In this document: piece by piece, positions 11,570 through 22,400 of the stretch
How positions within the stretch are numbered: position 1 is the first letter of the stretch
How the letters are laid out: each line of letters starts with the position of its first letter
NCBI GenBank assembly: GCA_900708905.1
Contig: CAADRB010000015.1
Coordinates: 1,855,093 to 1,919,092, forward strand
DNA from: Hymenolepis diminuta
Lineage: Eukaryota > Platyhelminthes > Cestoda > Cyclophyllidea > Hymenolepididae
Direction: 5' to 3'
DNA length: 64,000 bases
Translations under genes and position numbers: made by a program
The notes under the pieces: generated by a model
What the model saw: the letters and a program-made list of their open reading frames with translations, nothing else
Databases searched by the model: none
What the model was told of the DNA's origin: nothing

Positions 11570-12180
11570 CCGATGATTTCTACAAAATCGAAGGTTTCTC
11601 AGCAAAAAACGGATTCCCTAATGCTTTAGAAAATGCTTGAGAGCTCATCAGTAGAAGTAGACGTTCCTTTTGCAAAAATTGAGGCTAAATATTTTTTTGA
11701 TATTCCAATCACATCTACTCTTACTTCTACTATAAACAGTCTTCCATTTCCTGTTATGGCATTATCTCCCATAGTGCTACCTATTACAAATTTCGTTCAG
11801 ACGGCCAATAATGACATAGATCCGCATCAATCAGCAGGATAAAACATGAGGATAACCAATATCTCACACTTTACGGAACCTCTTTAACCTAATGTTGTTC
11901 TCCAAGTCAATCACCCTCAAAAAAATCAGCCCAAAAATCCTGCAAGCCTTATCAAGAGACACCTCAATCGCCATGCCCAAACTACCGGGGATGACACTAG
12001 CAGAAACACCGTTCTTCTGAACTGAATGTGTGTAAAATATACTCTAAGGAAAAATAAAGAACGTTGTACTTCTGCTCTCTTCAAAACTCATGGATCCTTC
12101 ATTATGATCAAGTCTCTAAAATTTCGTTGTCAGCACAACCACATTCGACCAAAATTAGAACAAAGCATGGGATACAGGTA
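11570..12180 (+). pseudogene. Stop-interrupted coding relic, unidentified
   Basis: One plus-strand frame stays protein-like for about 200 codons although it is broken by several stops (for example 11840-11842 TAA and one near 12025). Pieces include SSSVEVDVPFAKIEAKYFF, INSLPFPVMALSPIVLPI, then SLIKRHLNRHAQ with an H-X3-H spacing, and later CTSALFKTHG and KFRCQHNHIRP. The His spacings hint at another decayed zinc-finger segment, possibly of the same gene as the relic at 8.4-9.6 kb. That link is inference. No intact product is possible. Confidence 0.3.
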
Positions 12181-12918
12181 GTTTACAAATGGAAAGAACT
12201 TGAGGAAATCGATCTTAAGTGTCAAATCAAAAATGAGTATTTTGTTTCCATTTCTAAAATATTCCCTGGTCTAGACTTTTCAAACAACGCTTTATCGCCT
12301 TACTTCTTATTCAACCTTTCTTCTTTAAATTAAGCACATTCAACGCTGTTGCGTCTGAAACTGTACGACGGCAAAAGTTTACTCAATAACTCTTGAACTA
12401 TCTGAACTTTCTTTAAATAGGTAGCTTTTCAGATCCATCTTTCAAACTTCCGATAAATATTTTAGAAAGATATAAATAAAGGAACTAACCTAGCAATAAA
12501 AGGCTCCAATTTTAAACAACTCTTTAATTTGTAAAAAAAATACTTGACGAAATAGTAGAATCACCTTAGGAATAGGGATAAAATGTTTACCATTGCCAAA
12601 CACTCAAAAAATTAATATTATTTTGCTAAAATAGACTTTCAGTATATTTCTCCTATTTTTCCTAAATAACAGAAAAAAAATTTTTCCAGGTAACCCAGTT
12701 TGCAAGGAAGTTTTATTTAAAAACGGTATTCTTTAAAAATCAATGTTTTCCTACTGGCATGTGCTTTGAATGATATCGGTAAAATTTATTAATATTGTTT
12801 TAACAAATCCTCTGAATAAGGATCACTTTTATTCGTTGAAATTTCATCATTCTCAAACTCTGAAATATCTACAATTTTAAAACACCATCAGGCACAACAA
12901 TCTCTGTCAAATTAAAAT

Positions 12919-13270
12919 CTATTTTTTGTATTTAAGTGTCAATTGTATCTTATATAGATGTTTAAGGACGTCATAAGAACTGCAAATGTTTGAGAATCCA
13001 ATGTGATTGGGAAAATATTTCAACATAAATGGCATAATTGTTCCAAAGAATCGACATTGATACGTCGGGTCGCTTGTAACTGTGGGGTAACAGATTCCAC
13101 TCCAGTGAGCGTAAATGACGTTACTAACAAGTGGTACAGCTTCAGTTGTAATATTTTTAACTGAAATCATTTGAGAAGTATCTTTCAAGAGGAAGAGCTT
13201 TTCTACAATATGCTTTAATTTAAGAATATCTAACAGACATTTCCCATCTAGGAAAGCAAATGTGATAAAA
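12919..13270 (-). CDS. Possible unidentified exon or coding relic
   Basis: A minus-strand frame of about 117 codons is open from near 13270 down to a TAG at 12919-12921. A good 3' splice-site look-alike (TTTGCTTTCCTAG) sits near its upstream end, around 13250. The translation has mixed composition (GKCLLDILKLKHIVEKLFL early, IYAHWSGICYP in the middle) but no motif I recognise. No convincing partner exon or poly(A) signal was found. It may be a relic or chance. Confidence 0.2.
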
Positions 13271-13659
13271 AATCATTAATAACTTATGAAATAGAGTATT
13301 AAAATAATTTGATACAAAAAAAGCGTTTTTCTTTACATAAAATCGTCTGATACAATTACAAGCAAAAATAAAAGAAACATTTAGGGAGAGATGTGTAAAA
13401 TGATAATTATGACTGAGTACTTGAGTTTTCCCAAGGATTGAATGTAATAGAATTCCAAAAATCTAAGCTTAAAAAATTAGGAACTACTTATCGACTCCAG
13501 CATATCTGTTAAAATAAAAAGATAAAATTCTTAAAAATGGCAACAGTAGAATATTTGCTACTTCTTTGGTTTATAGTAGCATTTATTATTAACAATGACT
13601 TTATAATTTAACCTAATAATAGTATATTTAATAACATATGGCATCGTTATATGGCCATA

Positions 13660-13830
13660 ACTGTCAAAGTGCCAGGAGAGGTGTATGCAAGCACATTAAT
13701 CGAGGTGATTGGCGTACATATACGCTCTGACATACGCCGGCTTGGTCTCTGTACTACGCACCTATCGGCTTATGTCTCGCCCATAATTGTCATCATACGG
13801 AGACCGTGAAATCAGGCAACCTTTCTAAGA
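13660..13830 (+). other. GC-richer patch with hairpin potential
   Basis: Within AT-rich DNA, GCGTA (13712-13716) can pair with TACGC at 13721-13725 or at 13733-13737. No ORF, no tRNA fold, and no second copy seen in the window. Probably a repeat fragment. Confidence 0.25.
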
Positions 13831-15082
13831 GTATTTTATTTAGACTTTAATGCAAGACCATTGTTACTTACTCATTTCAAATCGTTAAATGGCTCTTCTT
13901 ATCATAACCCTCCTTGTCTTTCCTCTCCCCTTTCTCTACTATTGTCTAATTCACCACTGTCCATCAAACTTTCATTCTTCTGACTTGTAAGAGGTTTTGC
14001 CTCCAGATGTTCTTTAAGATCATGGGATTTTAAAGGGGATACTTTTAGTAAAATTATAAACGTAGCTTAATTTGGGATCAGTAATACTTTATTTTAGAGT
14101 AGGCATTAACCTGGGTCCAAATCTACTATCAGCCAATTGTTGGATTTTATTACGTACCTTCCAGAGCTAAGCTATATACAAAACTCTGCCCTGAAATAAC
14201 TGAAGTTGTCTCCATATCTGAAATGGAAAGATATCAGGCACTTATGCAGCAACCCAAGTTGGAGACTGCAAGGTATTGCAGATCTGTCGTCCTCTAAAGA
14301 GGCTATTTTATAATGTTAACGTCATTTTCTTCTAACAAATACTCCTTCAGAAGCTCTCACTTACTATTCAGCAAATTATGGCGTACGTCACATGTGCAGT
14401 AAGCTGAAAAGGTATGGGAAATTCATCTAGCTAGTCCAACCCTCACTGCCAACACTTCATCCCAACCTATCCATCATTATCCCACGCACCTCTACCAGGA
14501 CATTAATGAACAATCCATGAGATAAGAGCACTTTGATTAGAGATGGCAGAAATGTGATCTGAGCGTCATTGCAAGCGTAGCCAATCAAGGGGAAATTTAC
14601 TAATTCCTTCACTGTATCAGATGTCGATACAAATGGGCTACTCATGACATATTCTTATCATGCTGCTCGGAAATGTCAGCTACTATACTATTCCTCAGAA
14701 AAATACTCCAGCTAGCCATCGAAACCACCTACCGAGCTCGGCTTCTCACGGACTATTGCACCAATTCAATCTGTTTCAGCAGCAGAAATCTTAAGTTCTA
14801 AATTATAGAATATTTTGTTAATTGTTAGTTTTGCATCAAAGCAGAGTTCTGCGCAATTTTCCTCTTCAACAGAAGCTGGACCGTTCAAGACTCTGTGTCC
14901 CCCAACTCAGAACAGAATGCTGAATCGACCGAATCTATGGTCCTTTTTCAGGGTCCCTATTTATCCAGCCAAAACTAACTCCTACCTCAACGTAGATCCG
15001 TAATAAAACTACTAAGGCGGGTCCAAATTAGCAATTGCTACTTTGTCCATCACTGCCAGGCCAAGAAGAATGGCTGCATTAA
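13831..15082. other. Gene-free DNA downstream of the WD40 gene
   Basis: Only short frames occur here, on both strands, with no recognisable domain or splice structure. Nothing else is supported. Confidence 0.5.
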
Positions 15083-15088
15083 TTTATT
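15083..15088 (-). promoter_or_regulatory. Poly(A) signal AATAAA (candidate) for the WD40 gene
   Basis: TTTATT on the plus strand is AATAAA on the minus strand, about 290 bases past the WD40 stop codon. It is the nearest canonical hexamer I noticed. Confidence 0.35.
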
Positions 15089-15378
15089 AAATTCTTATGG
15101 TTACGAAAATAGCATGTTCTGTCTGAGGTCTACTATGCACTTTGTAGTTAATTCTCAATGCATTACGCTTTTCCCTTCAGGTACTTAGGACGAATCTCAA
15201 CCGTCCAGATTTTCACCTAGTTGTTGAATGCTTCCAGAATTGCTATCAGTAGCAGAAAGCACTAAACGTATATATCAATACATCCAAATCTGCCCAGAAA
15301 ATTGAAGTCGAACAGTAGAGAAGGCGTTAACAAATTTACAGTTTGTTTATGTACATAAGCATCATAACAATCTCAAGC

Positions 15379-16676
15379 TTAGCTTTCATCAGATCCAGAT
15401 GTACTATTAGTGTCCCCTTCCATTGAAACATCAGAATGTTCATCTGATTCCTCATCATCGTCATCCAATTCAACTTCCTGTAAAGTCTCCACTCCTTCAT
15501 TCTCCTCACTAGGAGAAGTCCAAACAGCGTCTGCTTGGGTAATTCTAATCCCAGGAACATCGTAGGCAAATATCGGCTTCAAGCATAGTGAAGGCACTGT
15601 CTTATCTCCCTCTGACTTCTCCTTGATTCCCTCCAAATCCAAGATGTATCCTCTCACGTAGGAACCATCAGCATCTGACGTCACCATAGCAATCAATTTT
15701 CCCTTCTCATGCCATGGTAACGCCTTCAAAAATTTAAACCTCTTGCCCTGAATACGACTCTCAGCGATCACTTCCATTCTAATTCTATTGAATTGGCATT
15801 TGTACGCTCTTAAGAGGCATCCAATCCCCACGAGAAGGTATATACAATCCTCGTCAACATGAAAGACGACAGGAGGTCTGGAAAGAAGGACTGGGAATCG
15901 AGCTGAAAATACTGCCTTGTGTGTGGCATGGTTCAAATCAAAAATATCAAGACGATGAAAAGTGGGGGCTGCAACTTGAACAAGGAGAAAATGAAAGGAT
16001 CCCTCTTTGACGACTGAGATATCTGATGCCCCCTCAGCATTCAACGCGCGAAGACGGCTGGTGTAGGCTTGACGACCGCGAGTAAGAGACCAGATTCTGA
16101 GGGTGTGATCGCCCTCACTATCAGCAATACTGAAGGCAAGACGCTTTGAGGGATGTAGGGCCATCGCCCTAATAGGAGCTTTGTGACGACGCATTTGACG
16201 AATACATTGCCACTTATGAGAATTCTGAGTGATTTTGTTGCTTCCACTACAACGCCAAATGGCGATACACGAGTCTTCTCCGGTACTGAGAAGATGATGA
16301 GAGTCCGCAAATATTAAGTGACGGATTGTGCCACTATGAAACTCCAAACATCCCATTCGATGACGTCGAGAAACAGAAAATAGCTATATACGATAAACGG
16401 AATCCTACAAATCATTTCCAAATACAAATTGTTTCAAATAAAGAGTGATTGATATACTACCTGAATAGCTTCATCACCACTGCCCGATGCAACAGTATCT
16501 CCACAGACAGCTAGAGCTGAAACAGGAACAGTATGAGCCTCAGGATCAATAAATTCAGATTTTAATCTAGATGGACCATTTTCATGACTGTTTGCGGGAT
16601 CATAAGACATGGCAAATACCGTTCCATCGTAAGAACCGCAAGCAATAAGTAAACGTGAGGTCAGTAGATCTGTCAT
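15379..16676 (-). CDS. PAK1IP1: WD40 protein, PAK1IP1/Mak11-like ribosome biogenesis factor
   Basis: Two exons, 16676-16461 and 16383-15379, joined by a 77-bp GT...AG intron in phase 0, give 406 residues. The ATG at 16676 starts directly at the first blade (LLIACGSYDGTVFAMSYD). WD-type units follow: GSGDEAIQ then FSVSRRHRMGCLEFHSGTI, LLSTGEDSCIAIW, and HPSKRLAFSIADSEGDHTLRIW. This order (HSGTI, GEDS.I.IW, AHK/HKAPI, HPS..LA.S...D..LR.W) is that of PAK1IP1/Mak11, a nucleolar protein of 60S ribosome assembly that in vertebrates also binds PAK1. The C-terminus is acidic and Ser-rich (VELDDDDEESDEHSD) rather than the Lys-rich tail of mammalian PAK1IP1. An acceptor-like TTTCCAG lies just before the ATG, so a 5' UTR exon or trans-splicing is possible. 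Family assignment is good; partner binding is inferred. Confidence 0.82.
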
Positions 16677-18861
16677 CTGGAAATGCAGAACATGGAATAT
16701 ATAACAGGCGTCATTTAGCCGAAATGAAAACAATGGAAGCAGGTTATCAAAAATTACATATTAAAAATAAAACGTTCAAAAGACTTACGACCAAACGCGG
16801 CGTGATCAGGATAAATATTCAAGCCAGTGTGCACAATAGGCTAACCAGATACTATGATGGCTGATACAAAAATGCATAATAATTTGAAGAATAAACAATA
16901 TTCTTTTTATTTACCATAAAATTTTAATGAAAATCTATTGTATGTTAGTAATATATTACCTACGTTAATATATCACTCAATTTGTAAGACCCGAATGTTA
17001 TTTCATCCAACAGTAATAACAAAAATTTAAATAATTTTTCCAGATATATTTTGATTTTAAGTCTATTTGAGTTTCTGTTTTCATAGCGCCAATTGCAAGT
17101 TATTTATCTGTACATAACTCCAAATTAAAATATAATTACTGTAAATTAAGTTTTCGTTATCTGAAAAATTATTTCTCTCCTAGTATGAAACTAAATCTTC
17201 ATCACAAATTTATCTGAGTTTATTTATTTACCCTTTCCGAAGACAAGACGGATATAATAAAATTTAAATGACGACAACATAATATCCGAATGCCGCATAG
17301 TCTATGCACTGTCGTGGGATGGATAACGTGCATCCCATCCCATAGTCAAATATCAGCCTGATTAATATGGATGTACCTGCTGCCTTGGCTATCAAGACTG
17401 TTAGTCTGCGCAAAATCCCCAACGGCCCAGTAAGTTTACCTTCAGAAAGACACTCGTTCTTATAAATGGTATTTTTCAAATTATAAATCGTCTTGGAGTG
17501 TCTTCTTAATTAGTTGTCCCCCAGACCAATTACGCCTGCTTTATAAATGTTTTATCTCATGGAGAAATGGTACAACAATGGTTATTAATAATAATAATAA
17601 TATTCGAAAATAAGTAAATTCTATCATGAAATTTGTCGGCATGTTAGAATAAAATGGAAATATGTTTTAATCTTATGCAGAACATCTAGAATGTTTTAGC
17701 AAAATTCTTCTCGTGAATGTTTCCTGAATGAATGTGTGAATGAATTCTTCCTGAATTAGTCAGAGCTTTTCTTTTCCAATTACTTGTTTATTATTTTTCA
17801 AGCTCATTTAAAATTATTTTCAAACGCGTATCTTGGTAGATGTGTTGCTTCATGGAGACACCCTAATGCTAAACTATCCAACTTTTTATCCGGACTTACC
17901 CAGCGTTGTTAGCTTTTGTATTCACTGGGCGTGTATTGATGGAAATTAAATTCGCGATCTCTGACCTCACATGAAAGCATGTTAGTCATTGCGATGCCAC
18001 TTTATTGTATTCATTTACAAATGTGGATACATTATAATTGAATCATGTTCGCATTGATTTTCTACTTTCAATCATGGATGATCATATCAACTTTTGCACT
18101 TGAATAAAAGCATATCGTAACCTATATACAACTGAATACTCGCCTGCCCGGTTAAAAAATTCAGGTATACTAAGGGTTTCTATTTCATAAAATAACTGTT
18201 ATTTAAACATGTGCTCATTCATTTGAATGAAAGTTCTATGTCTTGTCTTCATTTTATTTCAAGTACACTCTTTATTCAAAATATAATTTATATAACACAA
18301 TGTAGCTGATACGGATTTTCATTTGAAAATTAACAAATCCTACCACAAATCTCCGAAGGTCATACATATTAACTCTTTCAAAAATTATCAGCATGTGTCT
18401 GAGCCACCATAGAAGTGAAGGATGAACTTTAAGTAATGCATTTTAATTTATTGAATTTGTATTTATGAATATATGTCTACGTTGATATGATCATCTGGAA
18501 TAAGGTAAACGAAAACATCTAGATAACAATAACGTGTGCAAATGATTATGCCTATCTTACTCAATGCTAGGAAATTAAAACTTAAAACAAGGTTATGTTC
18601 TATTTCTATAATAAATACGTTATTGAGTTAGTGTTGACATAGTTACAATTTGTGATACCTAATAATAATAGTGAACGCCTCCTATACAAACAAATTTATC
18701 TTTTATAATAAGTATTGAAATAATAAATAGCACCAGTATTTGATAAAAATTATAAAAATATATATGCAATAAATTATTTTTACACTAATTTATAAATTTT
18801 TATAGTAATAAACCTTTTACAGAATTCATTTCTGCCCTTGTTTGTCAATCTTTCAAACAAA
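16677..18861. other. Intergenic region between two divergent genes
   Basis: About 2.2 kb separates the starts of the WD40 gene (minus) and the lipoyl gene (plus), so it must hold both promoters. I see AT-rich DNA, a short TAA/ATA repeat at 17583-17602, and no ORF worth calling. No clear TATA box or initiator could be assigned. Confidence 0.5.
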
Positions 18862-18891
18862 ATGGCAGTTTTTGAATCAGTTATCTGCTAG
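18862..18891 (+). promoter_or_regulatory. Short upstream ORF (9 codons) before the lipoyl gene
   Basis: ATG at 18862-18864 opens nine codons (MAVFESVIC) and stops at TAG 18889-18891, two bases before the ATG of the main frame (18894). If kept in the mRNA it should reduce initiation at the main start. However, TTATCTGCTAG also looks like a 3' splice site; use of it, for example in spliced-leader addition as known in flatworms, would remove the upstream ORF. Confidence 0.4.
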
Positions 18892-18893
18892 CA

Positions 18894-19374
18894 ATGTTTG
18901 CTCGTGGTGTCGCTCTTCTTCCTCTCGTTCCTAGAATTTGCACTAGATTATTTAACACTCATGCTCGTGTTATGTGTAAGATATTTATATATTTGGTATT
19001 TTAAAGGCCCTATGAAGATCGGCATGCCCAATCTCTCACCAACCATGGAACAAGGAAAAATCCTTAAGTGGTACAAAAAAGAAGGCGAAGAGGTTGCCGC
19101 CGGTGATGTTCTTTGTCAAGTACAGACAGACAAAGCTATCATTGATATGGAATTTGAGGAAGATGGAGTCCTTGCCAAGATCGTCGTAAGCTTATTTCCT
19201 TCTAACAGCTTAGCCGTATGCTATTCATTTTCTCATTAATTTTCTTTTGCATTTTAGCAATCTGAAGGCAGTGAAAGTAAAGTTGGTGAAGTCATTGCTG
19301 TCCTAGCTGAACCCGATGAAGATTGGCAGGAAGTTAACAAGAACGCTGATGCATTCATTGCTTCACTTAAGTAA
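18894..19374 (+). CDS. Mitochondrial stand-alone lipoyl-domain protein (E2/E3BP-like N-terminus only)
   Basis: Three exons, 18894-18975, 19007-19185 and 19258-19374, with introns of only 31 and 72 bp, encode 125 residues. Residues 1-27 are rich in Arg and hydrophobics with no acidic residue, a typical mitochondrial presequence. Residues 30 to about 105 are a complete lipoyl domain: [16 protein letters not shown], then QTDKA with Lys70 as the predicted lipoylation site, and DGVLAKI. The end (EPDEDWQEV) resembles the end of the lipoyl domain of PDHX/E2 of the pyruvate dehydrogenase complex, where the lysine-bound lipoate carries acyl groups and electrons between active sites. The frame then stops, with no linker, no peripheral subunit-binding domain and no acyltransferase core. 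AATAAA follows at 19437. It may serve as a free acyl carrier or a split subunit, or be a lipoyl exon of a longer gene that can also splice at GTAATT overlapping the stop. Confidence 0.8.
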
Positions 19375-19436
19375 TTGGTAGTAGCCCTATTTTACCAAAG
19401 TATAGTTTTTGTGGAAACAAATCTGTAGCTATAATT

Positions 19437-19442
19437 AATAAA
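19437..19442 (+). promoter_or_regulatory. Poly(A) signal of the lipoyl gene
   Basis: AATAAA lies 63 bases after the TAA stop, which supports a short, complete transcript ending after the lipoyl domain. Confidence 0.6.
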
Positions 19443-22400
19443 ACTGTTTCTGAAAGGATCTGACTTTTATCTTTAAAGCGTGATATTCGTGGTGTTTGTC
19501 CTTGCTAACTGTTGGTTTTTTGAAATCCTCGATATTTAAGCTACTACACAGGCATGTCTTACCGGTTTTACGAGCACTGTAATAAAGTTGCTACTTGGGG
19601 TATTGTTCTTCTCGAATACTCTTAGCACTCACTACTAAGGAAATATGCCGTCTATCTGTAAGCTACGTTCCGGAACTTTCTCTGATAATTTGAAGTATTA
19701 GGCACCCTCCATGCTATCGTTATCGGTGTACTTTCAAAGCAGTGTCAGCTTCGGTAGACCAGCAATTTGACGAACTTCGAGAATGACTATAGTTCTAGAA
19801 CTAATGTTCGCATTTGTCATGACGACACTTCGGTATTTGGTTTGCGAAGTCACAGTAACGTCTTTCATGCTCCTCTGGTGCAAAATCTCTGTCATGTCTA
19901 TCGATTCCCCNCCCTCCCCAAGTATAACTGTCTCGTTTTACTCAAGGTGCATCTGCGCTCATCCTTACCAAAGTGATTAGTATAAAGTGTCTGTTTTTTA
20001 CGATAAAGCGACGCACGCCTGTGCTTCCCTCTAATTCATTTTAATCCTCGTTGTGGCTTCCTTGAACATATTTCGGTCTAATCAATTCTTGATGTTCTGC
20101 TCCACAATTGTTGCTAGTTCTTATTCAAGCAGCTACGAATTGGTGACCGTAGCTGTTATTAGTTGTTAGCTGCCATCAGTTAGTTATTGTCTTAACCACA
20201 ATAAACTTATATTTCAACGCCTTTTAATGGAGCCATTCAAAACTTTATTTCAGATCGTAGTTCTTTTCCTACGGTTAAATCCTCATAAGATAATACTAGC
20301 TGTTTGATTACACAGAGCGAACGATATAACAACGGATATTTAACGATTTCGTGAATTTTAAGTGTGCACACTTGTAAAATGAGTATCACAGTTGCAAATC
20401 TCAGCTAATTGTTTCCTCAGGTACGAGTGAATGCGAGTCTTCAATCGTGAAAATCAACCGTCATGTAAACTGGTCTTTCGCAATTAAATTTTCAAATATC
20501 CTGGAATTGTAAAGAACAAAGGGACGCCAATCAAAACTTAGGGAGTGGAATCGTCAGGCCATTTAGAAAATAAGAAGATAATGAAGTCAGGACATTTTGG
20601 AAGTATTGGGATGTCCATGTTTTATATAAGGAGCCTGTATTCAAATTTAATTACTTGACTCCTGGGTTCATGATGTCATATCCGCGATATTCAGAGCTAG
20701 TAGATCGGCTGATTTAATTCCGTTGTTAGGCATGCCACACCGATCTATTTGTATCTTCTTGCAGCCAAGAGCAGAAGGGTGGGACTAGAAACGATTTGAT
20801 TTTCTTATCCTTTGAAAGTTCTTCCTGTACTTGTACAAATCATATTTAGCTCTATGCAATAACCTATCACGTATCGGTCAGTTTGACCATATACTAATAT
20901 ATGCGCTTACTAACCAGGGATTTCAAGGGTATCGATAGCGACAATGGCTTAAATGTTGAAGTGTCATTTTAGAGAGATTGAAATGTTTTCATCTTGGGCT
21001 GTCAAGGTCTTCACAATTCAAGATATTTTAAATAATTTAATTGTCGTTTTTCGATCGCTATTGAACGTGCAGTATTTGCAATAGACTATTTTCTACATGC
21101 GCCTAGTAAGTTCTACCAGACATACATGTTGACTAATATCTCTGCTCTGTCCTGTCAGATGATGATTCCTTATTGGCTGTTTATCGGACTCGCAAAGGAT
21201 GCAGAAGAGTCAATTCGCTGCAGTGTGTCTTTATAAGCTTTCACTAGCTGTGTTGGCACTTATTCTCATACTTTTTTGTTTCTATTTCTTACTAAATTTC
21301 TCTTTTTCTCACATTTCCTGTTGATGTCCAATAAACCCATGTTATCACTCAAATCTTGGTTTTCTAATTTGAAAACACTGATTCTTGTTAATATTTAGTG
21401 TTGTAAGGGAATAGCTCTTAGCCTACAAGTAGTTATAATGACTGGATATAATGCTCCTTTATCTTTCAGTCGTTTGTAATTTCATTCCTAAAGTACTGCA
21501 CAAGCAAGCAGAAAAATCGATTTTGAAGCGGGAATCCCAATACACCCTCTTTAGCATCCATCATTTTCGGCCTTGGCTCCAGGTAGCGCGATGGTTTAGG
21601 TACATCTTTGTTCACATGGATGACTCAGCTCCCGCCTGCCATGCAGGCTACCCGGTACGTCAAGCTATTCAGCACTAGTTTTCGGAGTTGTTTATTTACC
21701 TCCTAGATAGGAGGCAGCTTTTGGAACATTCGGCATCTTTTCCCCCATGTAGTAGAAAGTAATCAATATAACTTAGCAACACCATATTTTATCAAATGTT
21801 TGCCTACGGTTGTCAATGCTTTAGACTAATAGATTAAAAGTTATTCAAAATATTGCGTGGTGGATGATGCCTTGCCCGCGAAGAAGAGGAACAAATGTTA
21901 AGGTTTTCGTAGAAAATGTCTCTTTAAGAAAACTTGCTGAGAAAAGCAAAAAAGTGGAGATTAAATATATTGGCAAGTCTTCACAAGGAAGATGAGATAT
22001 TGGCCGAAATGTTATTAAACTTCCAGCTTCCGAAATGGAGTATCTCTAAATTTGCGCACGAGTAAATTGCTGGTTAAGGCAACTTCAGACGGATACTAAA
22101 TAGCTGTGAGTTAGAATATGAAATTTGGATAATGAATTCTTTGAAAAAATCTATATCCTCGTAAAAGATAAATGATATGTGTGGACCTTCGGTGTCACCA
22201 ACTTTACAAATAGAAGTGAGAAGACAATGGAGGATCGGTCATCATAAAATCCGTAACCTGGCAAACACCATTGTCCAATAGGTGGGTGCAACAAAATAAT
22301 ATGTAACGGATCGCTTCAAAATCACATGTGATCATGGTATCTGGGCATTCCATATGAAGATAACTATAAAATCGGACTTTGGATTGAAACAAGTATTTGA

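Noticed and set aside
14457..14645. 62-codon minus-strand frame
   Set aside because: Short, no motif and no splice context.
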